DNA from: Mytilus edulis
Lineage: Eukaryota > Mollusca > Bivalvia > Mytilida > Mytilidae
Assembly (NCBI RefSeq): GCF_963676685.1
Contig: NC_092348.1
Location: forward strand, 24,403,386-24,467,385
DNA length: 64,000 nucleotides
Direction: 5' to 3'
Made by a program: the position numbers and the translations under genes. This document shows positions 38,356-50,600 of the stretch, one piece after another; within the stretch, counting starts at the first letter, position 1; the number at the start of each line of letters is the position of its first letter. Under the pieces are notes generated by a model. The model was given only the letters and a program-made list of their open reading frames with translations. It searched no databases and was not told the DNA's origin.

Positions 38356-40440
38356 ACCCGTATCATGCCAACAACTGTTTTTAGAATAAATGTGTTTAAT
38401 TCCGATGCAAAGACCTTATCAGTGACTCAATATTAACGCCAAAATATGCAATCTTTAATGACTTGACAACAGTATCGTAATTATATCCCTTCTTAATAAG
38501 TGTATTCAAAGGTTTTGTAAGTTTCTGTATCGTATGCCCTTGATAAGTTGTCTACATTAATTAGCGGAGTGACAAAAACTGACCGTTCTTACTTTACGAC
38601 TTTAATGGACCGGCATAATTGCAGGCTAGGACGGATTTGTTTGCAAAGCCAATACCATAATTCTTATTTTGTTGATCGGTCGTAGCAATATACTACGGTG
38701 CAGTTTTTTTTTAATAAGATATTGCAATCCGATAAAATATTTTACTTCTGTTTTTGTTTTTTAAAACTTTGATTTGGCACCTTAGAATGTTTAGGAAGAT
38801 TTTAAGTGCTAATGCATATTGTAAACTATATTTCACAGTATCAAGTCCAATTTTCGTCGTTTTCACTCAGACTTTCGAATGTTTATCCGGTGTAATTTCC
38901 AAGGAGTGGTTAAAACAATTGAAAATTTACGTTACATCGATATATTCCAAATGTTTCGAGATAACAGGTACTTAAACCACTCTGGCTCGGCTTTTTCTAA
39001 TACATTCGCGTCTTTGTGTTTCATCTTTTTGTAAGGTATAGTGACTTTACTGATTTATTTTTTCACCGAAACGAAGTTGATCTACTTTTCGTTAACGGAT
39101 GACTTCAGGGGGAAAATATTATAACATTTCACTGGCTTTTTGCTGACTTTTGTGAACCAAAGGCAGGTGAAAGAGTTCAGTATTTTTTTTATTTTACTTT
39201 TTGACCCAAACAACCGAATAAAAAACACGAAATACGAAAAAAATATATTTTAAAGGAAGCATATATTTGGCAAAAATACAACATAAGTTTAGGTATATTT
39301 GATCATATTTGGTTTTTGATATTATGTACTAGTATTGAGAAGCTTAACATTATGTCAGTTTAATGATAGAGACAGTCAAGGAAGTAAACCGACATAAAAA
39401 AAAATCTGAAAACTTATAATTTACTTTAATTGTATCAAGTGCGTTTTCGCAGATATTCAAATTCCAAGAAACCTAAAAAAAAAAAAAAAACAATTTGTGT
39501 TCTTTTTTTATCAGGTTTTAATAAACGTTTTAAAACACCAGTACACTACTGTTGCCTATTTTTGGTTGAACTATCACTATGACGTCATTAACCTACAAAT
39601 TTAACGTAAATAACTTTAAGTGACCATTTTAAGCATAGTTTTTGGCAACATAAAACATAAACCTTAACCTAGCCAGGAACGATCTATGAGTTTGACTGTC
39701 CTTCTGGTATCTTTCAACCCTCTTTTAAACTTCATCTAAATGTTTTGTAAATTTAAATTGTAGCAAAATGTCTTCAAGATTATAATTTGACTCATGTGTT
39801 TATAAGAATAACAAGATCCCAGCATTTTGGCAGTAACTACACTTGCCATTGAATTATAGAAGTTGGAAGCCGTTTAGCAAATAGGCAAGACCAAAAGAGG
39901 AAAATACTCTATCTAATAGACTCAGATGTTATAACTATCTGTATGGTTTTTTTTCAGAATTATAAGGTCAAGAGTAGTATACCGCTGTTCAACATTCATA
40001 CGCCGATTGAGAGAAAAAAAAATCCGGATTACAAGCTAAAACTGAACACATCAACTATAAATAGAAACAATAAAATAACTACACACAGAAGATCAACAAA
40101 AACAAACAAAAATGCAACATTCATAGAAACGAACTATTTGATAACAACTGGAATATTCCTGACTTTGTACAGGACATTTTTAGAAAAAAATGGCGAGTTG
40201 AACCTAGTTTGTGGCTAGCCAAACCTCCGTGCTTTGTGGCAATGTTAAATATACCGCTAACATGACATCATTACACGACGGGAACAGAGAACATATAAAT
40301 TTTGATACTTTGTGGTTTTCAATTAAAAGTGGCAAAACAATTAACATTTCATAATTCTCTTTTTTTAGCAAGATATTTACTATTCATCGATATTCTGTTA
40401 TGTTCTTCGTCCCAATCTTAAATGTAATCTTTTAATTTTT
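38356..40440. other. Intergenic region, no gene seen
   Basis: AT-rich sequence with an R4 fragment near 39685-39730 and an R5 copy at 39965-40165. The open frames at 38754-38975 and 39943-40218 have no recognisable domain, and the second is a translation of R5. Confidence 0.5.
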
Positions 40441-40578
40441 TGGGGCCCTTAATAGCTTGCTGTTGGGTGTGAGCCAATGCTCCGTGTTGAAGACTGTACC
40501 TTGACCAATAATGAATTACTTTGTGACTTGGATGGAAAATTGTCCTATTGGCACTCATACCACATCTTCCTATATCGT
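40441..40578 (-). repeat. Repeat family R1, minus orientation
   Basis: It contains ttaatagcttgctgttgggt, gctccgtgttgaagactgta and ggcactcataccacatcttc. It lies about 250 bases downstream of the gene E stop codon. Confidence 0.75.
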
Positions 40579-40833
40579 TTTACAATTATAACTTTAAAGT
40601 CTGAAGATGTCCTCCTACTGCTTTAACCATATGTTATGATAAGGGGAAAGGGAGAACAGTAGTATTAAAAAAAAATCAAAAACAAACAAAACAAAGAACA
40701 ACAATAACACACTGAACATTAATTATTACAGTGAAACATTGACAAGATTAAGTCGGCAACATTATCCGGGATATCATTTACACATTACATAAGAAATGAA
40801 AAAACAAAGTAGCACTAACATATTATGTGGTAT

Positions 40834-41232
40834 CTAGTATTTCATCTTATCTTTCAAATAATTCATTGCCCATTCATTCAAACCAGCACATACAAGAACG
40901 TCCCCAAGAATTGTAACATAATCATAATTATAAAAATTAAGTCTATTCATAAAAATATTGATAGCTATGTCTACAGCCAAATCATACAAACACGTTCTTA
41001 TACCAGCCAGCTGCTTAATACCACATTTAATGATATACATGGAACATTTTATGTTTCGATCAGGTTCATCATAGTCACTGTAAAAACACCATGCTTCTGG
41101 AATACATGCTATTGCTATTTTTACACCGGGTATATTCATCACAAAGCTAACGAAAATTTTTAATACCGCAATGATGAACCTGAAGAAGGCTTTCACGTCA
41201 AATTCATCTGCACTGGTAAATGTGTAGAACAA
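40834..41232 (-). CDS. Gene E: second copy of the six-cysteine protein, partial or decayed
   Basis: A 132-codon open frame aligns codon by codon with exon 2 of gene D. It shares all six cysteines and blocks such as PGVK, CFYSDYD, PDRNIKCSMYIIKC, LNFYNYD and MNYLKD. There are no internal stops or frameshifts. At the position of the D splice acceptor (TTT TAG then ACG) this copy reads TTC TAC then ACA, so the AG is lost by one base. The next AG, 11 bases downstream, would put a phase-0 exon 1 out of frame and give an early stop. No ATG opens the frame, and no signal-peptide exon was found up to about 44 kb. It may be a recent pseudogene, or it may use another first exon with a different phase. 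Confidence 0.6.
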   Translation of the reverse strand: MFYTFTSADEFDVKAFFRFIIAVLKIFVSFVMNIPGVKIAIACIPEAWCFYSDYDEPDRNIKCSMYIIKCGIKQLAGIRTCLYDLAVDIAINIFMNRLNFYNYDYVTILGDVLVCAGLNEWAMNYLKDKMKY

Positions 41233-41272
41233 ACATATATACTATAAAATTTGCATGGTTTATATTTACACC

Positions 41273-42129
41273 TCAAAAAAATATTCGAATTAGCTCTCGC
41301 CGCGATATAGCCTTTTTGTGCTAATGCGGCGTAAAGCAACCAACAATCAATCAAAACATACATTTACACTTTTAGACGACCCAAGATTTAATTGCTACCT
41401 ATAAGTAAATTATTCATCCTAGTCCTAGGTGTGTGACAGTTTACCCATATAGAAAAAATCGATGCGTATGCTCACGCCTTTGCTATAGACTAAAGGTAAC
41501 ATTTTAAGTAGGGTCCTTTGAATTATAGTATGTTATCGTTGTAGTTGCTAGGTTGAGACAATTTAAAAATAAAATTTCCGCTAACTTAGTGTTTAAAGGG
41601 ATAATCAACTAAGGGCATGTTGAACTTATTTAATGATTATGCTGAGAATGCGAGACATATACATCTCCTCAATTCATTTTACGTAATATAAATAAATACA
41701 CAAATAAAAAGAAACATAAACACATGTAAGAAAAAAATAAAAAAATATCATATATGCACTTTATTCTAAATAAGCTGTAAGGGCATGCGGTACAGTGAAA
41801 ATCCAATGATGAAATTTTCCTCAAATTATACTACAGATTGAACTTATGACGGTCCTCATGTCAACACATAGTCTTTGTGCAAAATTATTCCGTTGATTAA
41901 AAGGGTTAAAAGGTGCAAAAGTATATCAGACGAGGAAATTGTTGAAAATATTGCATAACGATATAAATATATGTATATGTATCTAAGAAGGCTAGATCAA
42001 TTCCTTTTTATTTCTTTTAAGTTTACAGTTTGTTTTCATTTAAGTCTCTATACATGAATAAAGCCCACCTAAAAATAAATGTATTAATAATTAAAAGTCA
42101 TCATTTACTAGTTGACATACACTATTCAT
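41273..42129. other. Spacer upstream of gene E, no exon found
   Basis: A fragment of a repeat with cgccgcgatatagcc and aatgcggcgtaaagcaacca lies at about 41295-41350. A reverse copy of the same repeat is at about 19655-19710 in gene C. The rest is AT-rich. It was searched for an E first exon without success. Confidence 0.45.
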
Positions 42130-43337
42130 GGTGACCTCAGATGAAGGTTTACAGTCCCTCAGGCAATGGTGACCTCAGATGAAGGTTTACTGTCCCTCAG
42201 GCAATAGTGACCTCAGATAAAGGTTTACAGTCCCTCAGGCAATGGTGACCTCAGATGAAGGTTTACAGTCCCTCAGGCAATGGTGACCTCAGATGAAGGT
42301 TTACTGTCCCTCAGGCAATGGTGACCTCAGATGAAGGTTTACAGTCCTTCAGGCATTGGTGACCTCAGATGAAGGTTTACAGTCCCTCAGGCAATGGTGA
42401 CCTCAGATGAAGATTTACAGTGCCTCAGGCAATGGTGACCTCAGATGAAAATTTACAGTCCCTCAGGCAATGGTGACCTCAGATGAAGGTTTACAGTCCC
42501 TCAGGCAATGGTGACCTCAGATGAATGTTTAATGTCCCTCAGGTAATGGTTACCTCAGATGAATGTTTAATGTCCCTCAGGCAATGGTGACCTCAGATGA
42601 AGGTTTACAGTCCGTCAGGCAATGGTGACCTCAGATGAATGTTTAATGTCCCTCAGGCAATGGTGACCTCAGATGAAGGTTTACAGTCCGTCAGGCAATG
42701 GTGACCTCAGATAAATGTTTAATTTCCCTCAGTCAATGGTGACCTCAGATGAATGTTTAATGTCCCTCAGGCAATGGTGACCTCAGATGAAGGTTTACAG
42801 TCCGTCAGGCAATGGCGACCTCAGATGAATTTTTAATGTCCCTCAGGCAATGGTGACCTCAGATGAATGTTTAATGTCCCTGAGGCAATGGTGACCTCAA
42901 ATGAAGGTTAACAGTCCCTCAGGCAATGGTGACCTCAGATGAAGGTTTACAGTCCTTCAGGCAATGGTGACCTCAGATGAAGATTTATAGTCCCTGAGGC
43001 AATGGTGACCTCAGATGTAGATTTACAGTCCCTCAGGCAATGGTGACCTCAGATAAAGGGTTACAGTCCCTCAGGCAATGGTGACCTCAGATGAAGGTTT
43101 ATAGTCCCTCAGGCAATGGTGACCTCAGATGAAGGTTTACTGTCCCTCAGGCAATGGTGACCTCAGATAAAGGTTTAAAGTCCCTCAGGCAATGGTGACC
43201 TCAGATGAAGGTTAACAGTCCCTCAGGCAATGGTGACCTCAGATGAAGATTTACAGTGCCTCAGGCAATGGTGACCTCAGATGAAAATTTACAGTCCCTC
43301 AGGCAATGGTGACCTCAGATGAATGTTTCATGTCCCT
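42130..43337. repeat. Minisatellite, 38-base unit, about 32 copies
   Basis: The unit starts ggtgacctcagatgaaggtt and ends cagtccctcaggcaat; 1208 bases correspond to about 31.8 units. Two main versions alternate, one with gaaggtttacag and one with gaatgtttaatg. The second is concentrated between about 42520 and 42890. Indels are almost absent, so the array is probably young or homogenised. Confidence 0.95.
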
Positions 43338-46300
43338 TTTCGTCATATTTAACTCTTTAACTGTTTATTTCTAATACATCATAGGCTCCAAATTAAAGCG
43401 TGTTTTTGTACTTCGGACGAACATAAATCGTAGTGTGTTTTAATTTAATAAATCATCATTAAAGGCAAATCCTAATTGCATTTTTGTGTTGAAATTAAAT
43501 AGCTATAAAGATAAAGTGGACATACTATGTGACATAGGTTATTTGTTTAATATATCTTTTTGTATGTACAAGATTTATTTGTAGACAAATGATGTTTATA
43601 TGTTAATTTTTTTCTTCCACAAATATACTGGGCATAAGAAATGTTTTTTTTTATGTTAAAAATTATGCATGTAAACTTTTCATACAATAATATTGTTCTA
43701 ATGATAGAACAAATACTGATTTAAAAGTACAAATGGAATATAAATCAGCTTATTTAAACTTTTTCCCATCATCTTGAAGACTCGTATTGTCCCGTAGATA
43801 ACATTGAAAGACGACTTCACTTCCTTTACATTTCATATTTAAGTGTAATAGAATTCTCACTATGTGATTGTCGTAATATTCATCATTCCAAATCCAAAGT
43901 GAGTGTTTAATTTCCTGCATACATATCTGACCTCGATTTGTCAGTAGATATTTTTAAAGTACAGATCTCAAATCAGTACACACCCACCAGATTTTATATA
44001 AAGACATCATAGATAGTCCGCTACAAGGTATTCAAATACTGTTTTAGAACTACCCGCACTAAAAAAAATGTAATGTGCCAATAGATATACTTTTGTAATT
44101 ACCATTGTGAATTTTAAGTAGGAAGATTGATACCTTGTTTCTTAGAATCTGTTTTGGTGTGTTAAAACATCTTTTTTGGAAGATTGTATAACATTCAAGA
44201 TTCATTCATGTTTTAACTTGAATGCACGTCATATTTTCCAAAGCAAAAATGAAAAGCATAAAAATACTGCACTCCGAGGAAAATTCAAGACGGAAAGTCC
44301 CTCATCAAAAGGCCAAATCAAAAGATAAAACAAATCAAACGAATGGACAACAACTATCATATTTCTGAGTTAGTACAGGAATTTTCAAATGTATAAAATG
44401 GTGAATTGAACCTGGTTTCATTTTCCAAAGCAAATTATTGGAATGAACCTGTGTGTGTTAGTAGGGTGTATGGATACATGAATTTCTAATGTTCAAAAGT
44501 ATTAATTATTGCTTAAAACATTTTTTTGCTGTTCTTCCTGCAAGCATTTGCAGTTGTCAGCTTTAATTGAAATGTTATAGATTTTGTTTACGTTTTTAAT
44601 GATGTTAACATGTCTCATTGATGTAACACAGACTTTTCTTTTTAAATTGCAATGTTTCAAATAGGATGATTCGACAAATTATATCAATCGAAACAAGAAA
44701 ATTCCATTGATTTTGTTTTTGTTAAATCAAAACATATTAACTAAATGTGTGTTGCTAAATAAGTTAGTAACTACTGTCTTACATCCTGTCGATGCGTACT
44801 GTTCACGTCTAGTGTTGCATTGCACAAGGCCATATGATTCTGAACCTAGTCAAAGATATTCTACATCATATTTGATTTGGATTGTTTTAGCGCATTTCGT
44901 GAGTCGTATTTAAACGCCCAAATCAAAAGTCTGACACCGATCTTGAGTTTTTCTTAGTCTATTTCTGTACACTGAATCTGCTAAATGTGTTCTGTTTGTC
45001 TGAGAGAATATAATTTAGTGTTTTATACTAGACGCTTATATAATCATATTCTCGTTGTTTCTGTTCCACTTTACCGATGAAAACTAAGAAGAATTATGTT
45101 CATTAATTGTAACTAGACAGTATCACATTGCTTCCTTTATCTGACGGTTTTATGGGAATTAACCAGTAAATATGCTCTTGTTTTGTTCTCATCCAAGAAT
45201 AAGTTCAGTCTTTATACACGTAAATCGTTAATCATGTCTGCAAACTACGGATGGGTTGAACCAGGTACTAATCTCTGCTTCAAATCAGCTACGTGTATGT
45301 ATAAAGTGGTGTTTTATAGTGGTATAGTGCATAGAGATTCTAAATTTACGGCAATATGTCTACGTTCCTATTTTGAAAAGGGAAATTTCAGTTCTAGAAT
45401 TGTTTTTAAAGCAACGGTATTGTAGTAATGTTCGAATATCAAACTTTCAAAATTTAATGATTTTACAAACAGATACAGAATTGCACGAACGCACGTGTCT
45501 GTCGCATTGTATATACATGTCTTTATTTCAGCAATTCAAATTGAAAAAAATAAAAGCATTCATTAGAATGAAAGAGATATAGGGTATACGTCATAATCAC
45601 ATATGAAGTGTTTCCTCTAGAGGGACACTAGCTACGAGATGTATATAAAAATTAAATCGGATTTGTTCATTCATTAATGAAATTGAAATAGTGAAATAAG
45701 AACTAACTTTTGTCAGCCAATTTGGTTCAGAATTCAAAATAAGCAAAGAAACATCGCTAATGAGTTATTTACTTGGTATGAAATTCTATTGAACCTCTAA
45801 GCTTGAGATTGATTACACATGAACAAGACGTATTTAGCTAGTTAAAGGAAATGAATGTTAACATTAAAATGAAACAAAGGTACACAATTTGGGTGACTGA
45901 TTCGATGCTCATCCTTATTAACTCGAACATTAATCAGAAGCCGTATACATTAAAGTACACACGAAATGCTGATACGTAATTTCAAGTTTATGCATCGTAA
46001 ACTGTTTTATTTCATATATCTTTTATTTGGAAATACGTTTAAGTTTGTTATATGTCGAAAATGAGAATTTGAGTCAATCGGTGAACATGAATTTGACAGC
46101 TACATTGTACAGCCCCTTTAAGTAACTATGATTAAAGCCAAGGGGGCACTACAATATTAACTATCAGTAGTCAATAGTTAGTTACCAATGGAATAACATT
46201 GTCATCTCACAAACCTATATTCTAGTAGGCCAATATTTGGGGTATTATTAAGCAGAGTAGGTAAACCCTTTTCTCGTACGCCTTTTATGAATGTGATACA

Positions 46301-47295
46301 TTTTCAGCAGATGAAACATGTATTCAATCATTTTTATAAAATTTTGAGAAATGTTTCAGCAATTATGTTTAAATTAGCTCTTGTAATGCGATCTCAGTAG
46401 GATCTGACCATTCTTTTGGATCATACAGCTCTTCAAGTATTCAAATAAATCGACTGGTTCCTGATTGCACATATCCCAATATGACTACTAGCTAATACCT
46501 GGAACAAAGTACCGGGAACCAGGATATCAAATATTTGCCTCTCCTTGGTTATTAAACTGTTGGATTAGGATGTCCTGATCAAAACAACACAAACACACCG
46601 GCTGTAACTATTTATTTTAGTTTATTACCTTAAATACATTTGATTTAATTTGTAAATTAAAAAAAGGTATTCATTTTTATATAAAAAAAAAAATTGTTTC
46701 TTTTCCTTAGCGGGTGTTTCGGATCAATGTCTCATTAAATTATAACCGATATCTCTTTATTCGTTTGCTATTATGTTAATATAAAATAAAGATATGTGGC
46801 ATGATTGCCTGTTAGAGAACTATTCACCAGAGTTCAGTTTATTTTCAATTTATGAGTTTGACTGTCCCTCTGGTATCTTTCGTCCCTCTTTTATTGTGTT
46901 CAACAATTAGAAAAAGGCCCCAACATGATTTTGTTTAAAGAAATGAAGATTTTTTAAGATATTTTAAGTTGACAAACATTTTCTATAGCAACAAGAAAAA
47001 TCTAAAAATCTTGATAATTTCTCCTTACCTCATGACCATAGAGTTAAAAGAAAATAGATACATTTTGCATACTACGGTATTACTTCCTTAATCCCACAGA
47101 CTTAAGGGATACGGCATATATCTGAAATAATTGGTTGTCTCTGTCCAATAGCCTAAGCAGTCTTTCTACACGTACAACAAATCATTACTCCTGTCTGTAA
47201 GAATAAAACGAAGGTGTCTAAGTACATATGTTTTGAATGAAGAATATCTAAAAAATAAAAAAGGGCACACATACAGACATTGAAATTTTTATTTA
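43338..47295. other. Intergenic region, no gene seen
   Basis: Four kilobases of AT-rich sequence with an R3 copy at 44258-44424 and an R4 fragment at 46835-46895. Short open frames near 44707-44913 and 45183-45582 match no family I know and have no splice or signal-peptide context that supports them. Confidence 0.5.
44258..44424 (+). repeat. Repeat family R3, plus orientation
   Basis: It contains aaaatactgcactccgagga, caaatcaaacgaatggacaa and tgagttagtacagg, matching 24501-24638. Confidence 0.7.
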
Positions 47296-47432
47296 GGGCC
47301 TTTATCGCTTGCTATGCGGTATAGGTTTTGATAATTACTGGAGGCATAACTGTGATCTAGATTGCTGACATATACAACATTTGGTCTTCGGTGGAGAGTT
47401 GTCTCTTAGCATTCATACCACAACTTCTTATT
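47296..47432 (-). repeat. Diverged repeat family R1
   Basis: It contains gggcctttatcgcttgctat, ggtggagagttgtctcttag and cattcataccacaacttc. Confidence 0.55.
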
Positions 47433-47539
47433 TTTATATTAAGGGCTATTTGATGATGACATGTGGTAGTTGTGAATCGATTGGTGTTGATTGTCTAGTA
47501 GAAACTGTACCAGGCTTTTCATTGCAATTTCCTTTATAA

Positions 47540-47671
47540 GGAAAAAACGCCTTTTAAAAAAAAATATTGGTGTATAAACTGTACCAAGTCACGTACAAGC
47601 ATATCATTTGTTTGTTCAAAGTGAATTTGTCGAGTTTATACACCAATAAATTCCTTTAAAAAGGCGTTTCC
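47540..47671. repeat. Inverted repeat with about 40-base arms
   Basis: The left arm 47540-47580 (ggaaaaaacgcc ... ggtgtataaact) and right arm 47633-47671 (agtttatacacc ... ggcgtttcc) are near-perfect reverse complements around a 52-base loop. It is probably a foldback or MITE remnant. Confidence 0.75.
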
Positions 47672-50600
47672 TATAATAACCGATAGCGGTACGGTACGCT
47701 ATAACATGTGAAGATGTTACACTGTCGTTAGTTAAAATATCGAAAGTTCAGATATTAGCAAACAGTAACAGGGAAAACAGAGACTATAACTTTATTTACT
47801 CTTAACGTCCGAGACTATGAGTGTAGATAGAATATCTATAATATGTTCTCACGAATACAGTCTTAAAACATCGAATAACTTGTGTTTTTTTCCCTGACCG
47901 ATGGCACAAAATTTTTCAAACGCTCACCAAACGCCTTCGGGCACCGAATCGACCGTGCGAGGGCTGTATAGCCAGTTAAGGTCGTTAAATACTTCCATTT
48001 GTTGTTGTTTTTTTTTCAGTCATTTTAAACTTTTAGTACTATAATATCTTTTATTTTTTTCGCTGTATTATGTTTTAGTTTGTTAAAAGTTGTGATAGAA
48101 CAGGAAAAATGCAAATGTACCTATCTATGATGCATTAATCGTGATTTCTCTTTAAGTTCAACAATATTGTTTCGATATTGTGAATCAATATTATAAATAA
48201 AAAATGCCAAATTGTAAAGCAATTAAAAGAAAAACTTTTTAGCGACATTCCTGGAAAAATTAATTAACTCATTTTTTTTCTCTCATTTGTTTCTCTTATT
48301 TCTGAATATAATTATTACTAATTAATGCTTGCTATCTAACAAACAATAGAAGGTAAACACTTTGCAAATATTAGTGATTTGTTTCTTTTAGTTAATATTA
48401 AAAACTGACGCACATTACCACTGGTATATGTGTGTAACTGATATATACCAAAACTAAAGTTAATGTGCAAATACAAACACTTCCGGAACCCTTCCTCTTT
48501 AGTTTGTTCCACCAGTTGGAATATTGTTAAAACACTTGTCAACATCCTATGATCAATTATTTGTATTGTAATTACCAATTATTGAAAACAATACCTGGAT
48601 TTAAAAAAATCTATTTACATAGGAGGAAGCTATTCAATGATCCGATGTATAACTAGCACGATGCAGAAATGAATTAGTATAATCAAGTGCTCTGAAAACA
48701 AAAGGCATGATTATACATTTTAATTTAAATAAAATAGTGACGTGGTATTCTGAAAGTAGCACCAAACATTCTTCTTGTAGATAAAGGTGAAATTCGTAAG
48801 TAGAACTTTTTATTGTTTGATCAGGGAAAAACTTTATTGACAAAATATAAATAAACTGAAATATATTTAGATATTTAGATTTAGTAAACTGCGTTTTGAG
48901 TGCTTCGTAAAGCCTCAGTCTCACCTTAACGGATAGCTCGAACGGATGCCGAACGGATAACTTTTTTTTTTAAATCCGTTCATGTACTTTAGACGTCCGT
49001 TCTTATCCGTTAGACGTCCGTCCATATCCGTTTCATGTCCGTTTATGATACGTTTCATCCGTCCACGTCCATTTTGTTCGGTGAAACATTTTGATCATGT
49101 TCAGTTTAGTATTGTTCTATGGTTAAAAGAAAGGTATTCTGTTTTTCGTTTTTGCTCATGTGCCATGTGTATATGCCTTGTTGTATTATTTTGGTTACAT
49201 ATGACGTAGCTCTGGACTTGAAACATCCCGCCATTGAGCTAGTGTACTATGTTAAATTTTTGGATTCTTGTCTTACATTTTTGCTCATGTGCAATGTATT
49301 TATTCTTTGTTACATAATTCATTGTTTTATAGTGATTAAGATTGTAAATCAATATTGATTGTTGTTCCCCTATTTTTGACATTTTTATCTATTACGTCTG
49401 TTTGATTTGTACATACATCGGTGTCAAAATAATGCAATTGTATGCGACTGCCGTACAGGTGAGAGATTTAGCTAGCTGTCAAACCAGGTTTTATCAACCA
49501 TTTTCTATTTAAGGAAATGCCTGTACCAAGTCAGGAAAAAGACAGTTGTTATCCATTCTTTTGATGTGTTTGAGGTTTTGATTACGGACTTTCCGTTTGA
49601 ATTTTCCTCTAAGTATGCTATTTTTGTTATTTTACTTTTTATTTGTTTTTAAATTTACAATCGGTTAGGAATTATGGAAACAGTAGTTTACCTCAATGTT
49701 CAAATCTCCAAAAATGGACTGAGATAAAGGTACTAACCAAGAACTAGATTCAAAATTAAAGTTGTTTATGGTAGTTAGTCTGTACATCTGAGTTTTAAGT
49801 CTAAAGACAGTATCGATGGTGTAAAATGTACGATTGACAGTTAAAAATAGTAGCACTAATTGTAGAAAACTGTCAAGCGTTTGTATTTCATATAGACATA
49901 TGATGTGTCAATCGATGAACTAGGTTAAAACATGAATATGTCGAAAACCTGTTAGATACAAAATATAGAGATGTAGTATGAGTGACAATGTAACAACTAT
50001 CTATTAAAGACCAATGGACAATTAAAATAATTACGGTTTTCTACAATGAGTAAAACCCGAATCATATAATGATTGGTTTTAAGGTCTCGAGATTGCAAAA
50101 TACCAAATTATTCAAATAAAATGGCAACTATATGATTCATGATACAACAACAATAGATACAAAGTAATGGCAGACAGCAATTCCTGGATAGCGTGTTGCT
50201 GGTTTTTGACAGACAAAAATTCATCAATACTATCTTTTAAATACACAAAAGTAAATTTTGAAATAACAAAAATACTGAACTAAAAGGAAAATTCAAAACG
50301 GAAAAAATCCCTTATCAAAAAGCAAAGTCAAAAGCTCAAACACATCAAAGGAATGGAAACTACTGTCATACTGTAGAACTTGTTGGATTATACCTGCTTT
50401 TATAACTGCTTAATTAAACCTCTCAATTGTATGTTAATAAATTCAAATATCATTTTATTTACAACAATGTGGAAGCAAAACAAAAACAAACATGACTGGT
50501 AAACATGCCAAAAATGGGATACAACAGTTAATTTATAACATTGTGTTATAAGCTTTATCACTATAAAACAAACAATTATGTCAATAACATGTCTGGCACA

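Noticed and set aside
42130-43337. CRISPR-like array
   Set aside because: Units are contiguous without unique spacers, and the context is eukaryotic. It is a minisatellite.
45183-45582. Overlapping short open frames of 80 and 69 codons
   Set aside because: No domain, splice border or homologous copy supports them. AT-rich DNA gives such frames by chance.
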